Source: an uncultured Collinsella sp.
Lineage (GTDB): Bacteria > Actinomycetota > Coriobacteriia > Coriobacteriales > Coriobacteriaceae
Assembly: GCA_900550185.1 (NCBI GenBank)
Contig: URRN01000018.1
Span: forward strand, 1-18,080
Length of the DNA stretch: 18,080 nt
Direction: 5' to 3'
Notes under the pieces: generated by a model
Databases searched by the model: none
Told to the model about the DNA's origin: nothing
What the model saw: only the letters and a program-made list of their open reading frames with translations
Program-made: the position numbers and the translations under genes
Shown here: in pieces, positions 12,881 to 18,080 of the stretch
Numbering within the stretch: the stretch's first letter is position 1
Layout of the letters: every line of letters begins with the position of its first letter

Positions 12881-14362
12881 ATGCGCCAGGGTTTCGACAA
12901 CGCGAAGTATATCGAGCTGCAGGCTGCTCACATTAAGGAGCGCATCTCGCAGTTTGGTGGCAAGCTCTATTTGGAGTTTGGCGGTAAGCTGTTCGATGAC
13001 TATCATGCGAGCCGCGTGCTGCCGGGTTTTGAACCGGACAGCAAGTTCCGCATGCTCAAGAGCATCGCCGACGATGTCGAGGTTATCATCGCGATCAACG
13101 CGAACCACATCGAGAAAAACAAGGCTCGTGGTGACCTTGGCATTACCTATGACGAGGATGTGCTGCGCCTGGTTGACCTGTTCCGCGGCAACGGCTTTGC
13201 CGTCGCGGCCGTGGTCATCACCCAGTACGCCGGCCAGCCCGCCGCCGATGTGTTCCGCAATCGCCTGAACGCGCTCGGCATTCCCGCCAAGCTGCACTAT
13301 CCCATCGAGGGGTATCCGCACGATGTCGATCTGATCGTTTCTGACGAAGGCTACGGCAAGAACGAGTTTGTCGAGACCACGCGTCCACTCGTTGTCGTGA
13401 CGGCACCCGGCCCCGGCTCGGGCAAGCTCGCCACTTGCCTCTCGCAGCTGTATCACGAGCATAAGCACGGTACCGCCGCCGGCTATGCCAAGTTCGAGAC
13501 CTTCCCGGTCTGGAATCTTCCTCTGACGCATCCGGTCAATATTGCCTACGAGGCCGCCACGGCTGACCTCGACGACGCCAATATCATCGATTCGTTCCAC
13601 CTTGAGGCCTACAACAAGACCACGGTCAACTACAACCGCGACGTCGAGGCCTTCCCGGTAGTCCGTGCCCTGATGGAAAAGATCTTGGGCAAGAGCCCCT
13701 ACCAGAGCCCTACGGACATGGGCGTCAATATGGTCGGCTTTGCCATCACCGATGACGATGCCTGCCGCGACGCTTCCAAGATGGAGATCGTCCGCCGCTA
13801 CTTTACCGCGGTCGAAAATGTGCGCCGTACCGGCGTGGGCGATGAGCAAGTCGACCGTCTCAAGATTATTATGAAGAAAGCCGGCATCGATAAGAACTAC
13901 TCACCGGCGCGCTCGGCGGCCCTCACCAGGGAGCAGCTGACGGGTGGTCCCGTGGGTGCCATGGTCATGCCCGATGGCTCCGTGGTGACCGGTAAGACCT
14001 CCACGCGCCTGGGCGCCGCAAGTTCGCTCATTATGAACGCCCTCAAGCATGTCTCGGGCGTCGACCTTGAGCTCGAGGTCATTAGCGATGAGGCGATCGA
14101 GCCCATCAGCAAGCTCAAGACGCATTTCCTGGGAAGCAAAAACCCGCGCCTCCACACCGACGAGACGCTTATGGCGCTGTCGATCACCTCGGCCACGAGT
14201 GAGACGGCCGCTCGCGTCCTTTCGGGCCTGGAGCAGCTGCGCGGTTGCGATGCCTTCTTTAGCGTGATCATCTCGCCGACGGACGAGACGGTACTGCGCA
14301 AACTGGGTATCAACGTGTGCTGCGAGCCCAAGTTTGAGCGCCGCGGTTTCTTCCATCGCTAA
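12881..14362 (+). CDS. DUF1846 (UPF0371) family protein
   Basis: A 493-residue soluble protein of the DUF1846 family, recognised from its opening MRQGFDNAKYIELQA, the block RVLPGFEPDSKFRMLKS (45-61) and the block VTAPGPGSGKLATCLSQ (173-189). The GPGSGK segment (177-182) resembles a P-loop and may bind a nucleotide phosphate; this is a resemblance, not a proven function. No signal peptide or membrane segment is present. Family function is unknown to me. The ATG at 12881 has GGGAG 7 nt upstream and a TATAAT 39 nt upstream, and a strong terminator follows the stop, so it is probably a single-gene unit. It has no visible connection with the arginine genes upstream. Confidence 0.85.
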   Translation: MRQGFDNAKYIELQAAHIKERISQFGGKLYLEFGGKLFDDYHASRVLPGFEPDSKFRMLKSIADDVEVIIAINANHIEKNKARGDLGITYDEDVLRLVDLFRGNGFAVAAVVITQYAGQPAADVFRNRLNALGIPAKLHYPIEGYPHDVDLIVSDEGYGKNEFVETTRPLVVVTAPGPGSGKLATCLSQLYHEHKHGTAAGYAKFETFPVWNLPLTHPVNIAYEAATADLDDANIIDSFHLEAYNKTTVNYNRDVEAFPVVRALMEKILGKSPYQSPTDMGVNMVGFAITDDDACRDASKMEIVRRYFTAVENVRRTGVGDEQVDRLKIIMKKAGIDKNYSPARSAALTREQLTGGPVGAMVMPDGSVVTGKTSTRLGAASSLIMNALKHVSGVDLELEVISDEAIEPISKLKTHFLGSKNPRLHTDETLMALSITSATSETAARVLSGLEQLRGCDAFFSVIISPTDETVLRKLGINVCCEPKFERRGFFHR

Positions 14363-14396
14363 GTTTGAAGCACCGCGGTAATTGCATTGCATTTTG

Positions 14397-14429
14397 GCCG
14401 TATCGGGTTAGCGCCCGGTACGGCTTTTT
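14397..14429 (+). terminator. Terminator after the DUF1846 gene
   Basis: GCCGTATCGGG (14397-14407) pairs with CCCGGTACGGC (14414-14424), one wobble, a 6-nt loop, then TTTTT. Confidence 0.88.
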
Positions 14430-14618
14430 GATCAATAAAGCGCCTATTTCGGCGAAAAATAGCTGTTTACCTGCCTAGAAACAATTTGAGCGGTATACAA
14501 TAACCGTAACTGTTTCATCCTTAGCGGGATGCCACATGATGGATATTACCTGCCATCGTGAGGTGTGTCGGTCGCGCACGGCGTGTTAGATGCTCGTGCT
14601 CGGTTTGAGGAGGCTGCT

Positions 14619-14957
14619 ATGGCGGGCAAGGGTCGTGCGAGTGTCAACGATATGAAGCGTGTCGAGGTGCTGGTGTTGATGGAGATTGACCAGCAAACCG
14701 AAGACAATGGCGGGCCGTATGGTTTCTCGCGCAAAACGCTTGCCGAGCGCGTGGGGGTTTCGCCGTATCGTGCCCGCGCCGCAATCGATCGCTTGGATTC
14801 CGAAGGCATGATTGATGTCGTCTCGCGTTATAGCGACGACGGCGGTCAGCTTGCAAATGGCATTTGCCTCACCGAACGTGGCGAGTGGTATCTTGAGGGC
14901 GTTCGTACCGGCATGCTCGTTCAAGAAATGCTTGAGGACGAGGTTGCTGATCGATAG
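14619..14957 (+). CDS. Small winged-helix DNA-binding protein
   Basis: A 112-residue protein not recognised by name. Residues 36-63 (GFSRKTLAERVGVSPYRARAAIDRLDSEG) form a clear helix-turn-helix followed by a wing (about 64-86, ending GICLTERGEWYLEG), the layout of MarR/PadR/DeoR-type winged helices. The C-terminal acidic helix (about 95-110) could make a dimer. There is no ligand domain, so control would be through dimerisation or a partner. The start follows GAGGAGG at a 6-nt spacing; an open frame of 18 more codons upstream looks non-coding. It stands alone between terminators of the DUF1846 gene and before pyrG, so its targets cannot be inferred beyond possible self-regulation. Confidence 0.8.
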   Translation: MAGKGRASVNDMKRVEVLVLMEIDQQTEDNGGPYGFSRKTLAERVGVSPYRARAAIDRLDSEGMIDVVSRYSDDGGQLANGICLTERGEWYLEGVRTGMLVQEMLEDEVADR

Positions 14958-14981
14958 CAGCATGTAACCCTTGCCATAGCG

Positions 14982-15014
14982 ACGCCGCCTGGGAAACCGG
15001 GCGGCGTTTTGTTT
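14982..15014 (+). terminator. Terminator after the winged-helix gene
   Basis: ACGCCGCCTGG (14982-14992) pairs with CCGGGCGGCGT (14997-15007) around a GAAA tetraloop and is followed by TTTTGTTT. Confidence 0.88.
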
Positions 15015-15048
15015 CAAGATTGAGAAATGCAATCGCACGCGAGAAAAA

Positions 15049-15077
15049 TTGCGAACGGTCCGCGGCGCGAGTATTAC
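15049..15077 (+). promoter_or_regulatory. Putative pyrG promoter
   Basis: TTGCGA (15049-15054) and TATTAC (15072-15077) with 17-bp spacing; predicted start near 15084, a leader of about 50 nt. No pyrimidine-attenuator hairpin of the Bacillus pyrG type (a run of C at the start of the transcript) is seen. Confidence 0.45.
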
Positions 15078-15135
15078 AATGAAGACCCGTAAGATGTGGA
15101 TAAACAACTTCTACGGGAAGCGCAGGTAACTCAAT

Positions 15136-16797
15136 ATGACCAAGCATGTGTTCGTAACCGGTGGCGTGGTTTCGTCCCTGGGCAAGGGTATCACCGCGGC
15201 CTCGCTGGGCCGTCTGCTCAAGTCGCGTGGCTACAAAGTAACGATGCAGAAGGCCGACCCGTATCTGAACGTCGACCCCGGTACCATGAGCCCGTTCCAG
15301 CATGGTGAGGTCTTCGTTACCGAGGATGGTTACGAGTCCGACCTGGACCTGGGTCATTACGAGCGCTTTATTGATGAGAACCTGACCCGCGATTCCAACT
15401 TTACGACCGGTGCCATCTACAAAAGCCTAATCGCCCGTGAGCGTCGCGGCGACTTTTTGGGCGGTACCGTGCAGGTGATTCCCCACGTCACCAATGCCAT
15501 TAAGGACAAGTTCCGCCGCATCGAGGAGCAGACCGGCTCCGATGTAGTCATCACCGAGCTGGGCGGCACGATCGGCGACATCGAGTCGCAGCCGTTTGTT
15601 GAGGCCATCCGCCAGTACCGCAAGGAGGCCGGCCCCGAGAACGTCTGCTACATCCACGTGTCACTCGTTCCTTATATCGCCGCCGCCCACGAGGTCAAGA
15701 CCAAGCCCACGCAGCATTCCGTCAAGGAGCTCCGCAGCTTTGGTATCCAGCCCGATATCATCGTGCTGCGCTCCGACCACCATATCGATGACGCTATCCG
15801 CGGAAAGATCGCAAGCTTCTGCGACGTCGACACCGATTGCGTCTTTACCAACGAGGACTGCGCGAGCATTTACGATGTTCCGCAGCTGCTTGCCGAGCAG
15901 GACTTTGACCTGCGCATTTGCGAGCGCCTGGGTCTGGACCCGCGTGAGCGCGACATGAGCGAGTGGAACGAGTTCCTGCGCAAACAGAATCACGCCAACC
16001 ATCACGCCGACAAGGTGAAGATCGCCGTCGTGGGCAAGTACACGCAGCTGCCCGATGCGTACCTGTCGGTTATCGAGGCCCTGCACCATGCGGGCGTCTT
16101 CTACGATCGCCATGTGGACGTCCAGCTGGTCGACGGCGAGAGCCTCGACGAGCAGAATGTCTCCGAGGTTCTGGGCGACGCCTCGGGCATCCTGGTCCCC
16201 GGCGGCTTTGGCAAGCGCGCCCTGGAGGGCAAGATCCTCGCGGCCGAGTTTGCCCGTGAGCACAAGATTCCGTATCTGGGCATTTGCCTGGGTATGCAGG
16301 TGGCCGTGTGCGAGTTCGCCCGCAACGTCGTCGGCCTTGCCGGCGCCAGCTCCTCCGAGTTCGATCCGGACGGCCCGTTTAGCGTCATCGATCTGATGAG
16401 CTCGCAGGAGGACGTGACCGAGAAGGGCGGCACCATGCGCCTGGGCGCCTATCCGTGCAAGCTCGCCGCCGATACCCTTGCTCGCGAGGCATATGGCGAG
16501 GAACTCGTCTACGAGCGTCACCGTCACCGCTTTGAGTTCAACAACGCCTTCCGCGACCAGCTCGAGGACGCCGGTTTGGTTATCTCGGGTCTGTCGCCTG
16601 ACGAGCGCCTGGTCGAGATGGTCGAGCTGCCGCGCGACGTGCATCCGTGGTATGTGGCAACCCAGGCTCATCCCGAGTTCAAGAGCCGCCCGACCAACCC
16701 GCAGCCGCTGTTCCGCGAGTTCGTACGCGCTTCGATCGGCCAGCACGAGGGTGTCGACCGTCTGCAGGTGACGCCCATGAACCTCGCTACGGACTAA
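15136..16797 (+). CDS. pyrG: CTP synthase
   Basis: A complete 553-residue CTP synthase, which aminates UTP to CTP with ATP and glutamine in the cytoplasm. The N-terminal synthetase domain (1 to about 270) begins MTKHVFVTGGVVSSLGKG with the ATP-binding loop and has the conserved DPYLNVDPGTMSP (41-53) and ELGGTIGDIES (141-151) blocks. The C-terminal class I glutamine amidotransferase domain (about 295-535) carries the nucleophile Cys384 in GICLGMQ with His512 and Glu514 in AHPEF as the triad. Length is typical. AGG lies 10 nt before the ATG. The gene is followed after 2 nt by a tyrosine recombinase gene, so the two should be co-transcribed. Confidence 0.98.
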   Translation: MTKHVFVTGGVVSSLGKGITAASLGRLLKSRGYKVTMQKADPYLNVDPGTMSPFQHGEVFVTEDGYESDLDLGHYERFIDENLTRDSNFTTGAIYKSLIARERRGDFLGGTVQVIPHVTNAIKDKFRRIEEQTGSDVVITELGGTIGDIESQPFVEAIRQYRKEAGPENVCYIHVSLVPYIAAAHEVKTKPTQHSVKELRSFGIQPDIIVLRSDHHIDDAIRGKIASFCDVDTDCVFTNEDCASIYDVPQLLAEQDFDLRICERLGLDPRERDMSEWNEFLRKQNHANHHADKVKIAVVGKYTQLPDAYLSVIEALHHAGVFYDRHVDVQLVDGESLDEQNVSEVLGDASGILVPGGFGKRALEGKILAAEFAREHKIPYLGICLGMQVAVCEFARNVVGLAGASSSEFDPDGPFSVIDLMSSQEDVTEKGGTMRLGAYPCKLAADTLAREAYGEELVYERHRHRFEFNNAFRDQLEDAGLVISGLSPDERLVEMVELPRDVHPWYVATQAHPEFKSRPTNPQPLFREFVRASIGQHEGVDRLQVTPMNLATD

Positions 16798-16799
16798 GG

Positions 16800-17741
16800 G
16801 TGCCGGCGAATAAGGAACATACCGAAGCTACTCCCTCGTCGCTCGCCGTGGCGGCGGGGGAGTATCTCGATTACCTCGCGGTCGAGCGGGGTTTGGCGCG
16901 CAACACGATTGCGGCCTATCGTCGTGACCTGACGACGTACTGCGCCTATCTGGAGCGGGCGGGTATTGCGTCTTTTGAAGAGGTGACTCGTCAGGTCGTG
17001 GAGGGCTTTGTCGCCGACCGTCGCGATGGGGGCTATTCCGATGCCTCGGTGGAGCGTGCGCTTGCAGCCGTGAAGGGCCTGCATGCCTTTTTGGTGCGCG
17101 ATGGGGCTGTAGCCCAAAATCCAACGGCGGCGTTGCGCCTGCCTAAAAAGGCTGAGCGTTTGCCGGAGTATCTATCGGTGGAGGATGTCTCGGCTCTGCT
17201 CGATCAAGACTTCCCCGAGGGCGAGATGGGCTTGCGCGACCATGCCATCTTGGAAGTGCTCTACGGATGCGGTTTGCGTGTGAGCGAGTTGGTGGGGCTC
17301 GATGTGGGCGATATCCATATTGACGATGGCTTTGTACTCGTTCGCGGTAAGGGCTCAAAGGAACGCCTGTCCCCGCTGGTGGGAAGCGCGGCGCGAGCTC
17401 TGATGCTCTATGTAACTGAGGGACGTTCTCGCTTGGCGGCCCATGCCCGCGGAACCGAGACCTCGGCGGTCTTTTTAAATAAGAACGGACGTCGCCTGTC
17501 GCGCCAGGCCGTGCATGCGATATGCGAGCGGTATGGGCGTCAGGTGGGGCTGGTGGGGCTCCATCCCCATACCTTGCGCCACTCCTTTGCCACCCACATG
17601 CTCGCGGGCGGTGCCGACCTGCGTGTGCTGCAGGAGATTTTGGGCCATGCCGATATTTCGACCACGCAGGTCTACACGCATGTCGACCGCACGCAACTGA
17701 CCGAGGTCTATCTGGCGGCGCATCCGCTGGCACATCGCTAG
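16800..17741 (+). CDS. xerD: XerD-like tyrosine recombinase
   Basis: A 313-residue tyrosine recombinase with the full catalytic set: Arg160 (GCGLRVSEL), Lys184 (RGKGSK), His257 and Arg260 (HPHTLRHSF), His283 (LGHADIS) and Tyr292 (VYTH). Residues about 15-105 are the SAM-like core-binding domain. Length and motif spacing match XerC/XerD, which resolve chromosome dimers at dif; XerD is chosen because the sequence and the pyrG neighbourhood are typical of Actinobacteria, but XerC cannot be excluded. No ATG is usable: the start is GTG at 16800, 2 nt after the pyrG stop, with TAAGG at sub-optimal spacing, so translation is probably coupled to pyrG. The frame stays open back to 16647 inside pyrG, but that part is antisense-like in character. 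Confidence 0.92.
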   Translation: MPANKEHTEATPSSLAVAAGEYLDYLAVERGLARNTIAAYRRDLTTYCAYLERAGIASFEEVTRQVVEGFVADRRDGGYSDASVERALAAVKGLHAFLVRDGAVAQNPTAALRLPKKAERLPEYLSVEDVSALLDQDFPEGEMGLRDHAILEVLYGCGLRVSELVGLDVGDIHIDDGFVLVRGKGSKERLSPLVGSAARALMLYVTEGRSRLAAHARGTETSAVFLNKNGRRLSRQAVHAICERYGRQVGLVGLHPHTLRHSFATHMLAGGADLRVLQEILGHADISTTQVYTHVDRTQLTEVYLAAHPLAHR

Positions 17742-17776
17742 CACCTCGCTGACCTGCATATTTATAAATATTAAAG

Positions 17777-17844
17777 GGGACGGGCCCCAGATTGCCGAGA
17801 CGCACTTTTGCGCGCATGGGCAATCTGGGGCCCGTCCCATTTTT
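17777..17844 (+). terminator. 20-bp perfect inverted repeat and terminator after xerD
   Basis: Arms 17777-17796 and 17819-17838 (GGGACGGGCCCC... and its complement) pair without mismatch; a second small stem CGCA/TGCG lies in the loop. ATTTTT follows. It acts plausibly as the xerD terminator, although the arm length is beyond need and suggests a REP-like origin. Confidence 0.75.
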
Positions 17845-17936
17845 CGCCAGACACCGACGCGGTGGTGGGCCGTGTGTGTCGTGGGTGGGGGAGTTTGGGG
17901 GCGATGTGAACGGCGTGTAAAGGGACGTAAAAATCG

Positions 17937-17962
17937 CCTCAAGGTCAACTTGAAGGTTGAGG
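17937..17962. promoter_or_regulatory. Nested inverted repeat, MerR-operator-like
   Basis: Outer arms CCTCAA (17937-17942) and TTGAGG (17957-17962) enclose TCAAG-GTCAA-CTTGA (17939-17953). The composition resembles MerR/SoxR-type operators, but no matching -35/-10 pair surrounds it. Confidence 0.3.
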
Positions 17963-18004
17963 TTCGCGGGCGTGGTTCTACAGGTGGCATCCCGCCTTTG
18001 CTGT

Positions 18005-18058
18005 AAACACAACATATTGTGTTTTCGAACATATGCTCGGGGGTGTTTTACAACATAT
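18005..18058. promoter_or_regulatory. Palindrome and three AACATAT repeats
   Basis: A palindrome with 8-bp arms AAACACAA (18005-18012) and TTGTGTTT (18017-18024) and a 4-bp centre contains the first AACATAT (18011-18017); further copies are at 18028-18034 and 18052-18058. The 11-mer ACAACATATTG is repeated exactly at 18009-18019 and 18050-18060. Likely operator sites for a gene beyond the right edge. Confidence 0.5.
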
Positions 18059-18080
18059 TGGGGGTGGAATGGTGGGGCGG

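Larger units (their letters stand above)
17845..18080. other. Non-coding 3' flank, upstream region of an unseen gene
   Basis: No credible gene on either strand. The part holds a nested palindrome (17937-17962) and a cluster of AACATAT repeats at 18011-18058, described separately. The plus-strand G-rich end resembles an approach to a ribosome-binding site, but no start is visible. Confidence 0.55.

Noticed and set aside
15661..16746. 361-codon minus-strand frame antisense to pyrG
   Set aside because: Shadow frame; pyrG on the plus strand is full-length with all motifs.
16647..16799. Longer N-terminus for the recombinase, reading back into pyrG
   Set aside because: The extra 51 residues are out-of-frame pyrG sequence with no Xer homology; the core-binding domain begins normally after the GTG.
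1..18080. tRNA, rRNA or CRISPR arrays
   Set aside because: No cloverleaf ending in CCA, rRNA block or regularly spaced repeat was seen; the three-way-junction element at 12533 does not match tRNA geometry.

Overview
The window looks like chromosomal DNA from a GC-rich anaerobic Actinobacterium of the Coriobacteriia, most likely Collinsella or a close relative. This is inferred from gene content (arginine deiminase with an ornithine carbamoyltransferase and a YfcC-type carrier, a DUF1846 protein, pyrG next to a Xer recombinase), strong C/G bias at third codon positions and intergenic regions rich in GC hairpins. No database search was possible, so the genus is a guess.

Layout. Positions 1-4734 are on the minus strand: the N-terminal part of a Maf-type nucleotide pyrophosphatase, a DJ-1/PfpI protein overlapping it by 4 nt, a 23S rRNA uracil-C5 methyltransferase (RlmD/TrmA family) and polyphosphate kinase 1 with an extra C-terminal tail. 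From 5292 onward everything is on the plus strand: arginine deiminase copy 1, a PLP aminotransferase, arginine deiminase copy 2, ornithine carbamoyltransferase, a YfcC-type permease, a DUF1846 protein, a small winged-helix protein, CTP synthase and a XerD-like tyrosine recombinase.

The core is an arginine-catabolism locus (5141-12350). Arginine deiminase makes citrulline and ammonia, the carbamoyltransferase would run towards ornithine plus carbamoyl phosphate, and the permease probably exchanges arginine for ornithine. Carbamate kinase, the ATP-yielding step, is not in the window. The two arcA copies read as base-for-base identical from 12 nt before the ribosome-binding site to the second base of the stop codon. 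Outside that block the upstream regions have diverged but keep the same architecture: two CCGTTC elements exactly 21 bp apart, a weak -35/-10 promoter, and two leader hairpins. This points to gene conversion that homogenises the coding region while the promoters drift, and to a regulator plus an RNA-level control shared by both copies.

The 530-bp gap between the permease gene and the DUF1846 gene (12351-12880) encodes no convincing protein but is packed with inverted repeats. They include a pair of mutually exclusive hairpins, a terminator, a junction-shaped fold closed by a 14-bp stem, and a 26-bp stem with two G.U pairs. The 3' end of the window (17742-18080) holds a GC-rich 20-bp perfect inverted repeat and a cluster of AACATAT repeats that look like operator sites for a gene lying beyond the window.
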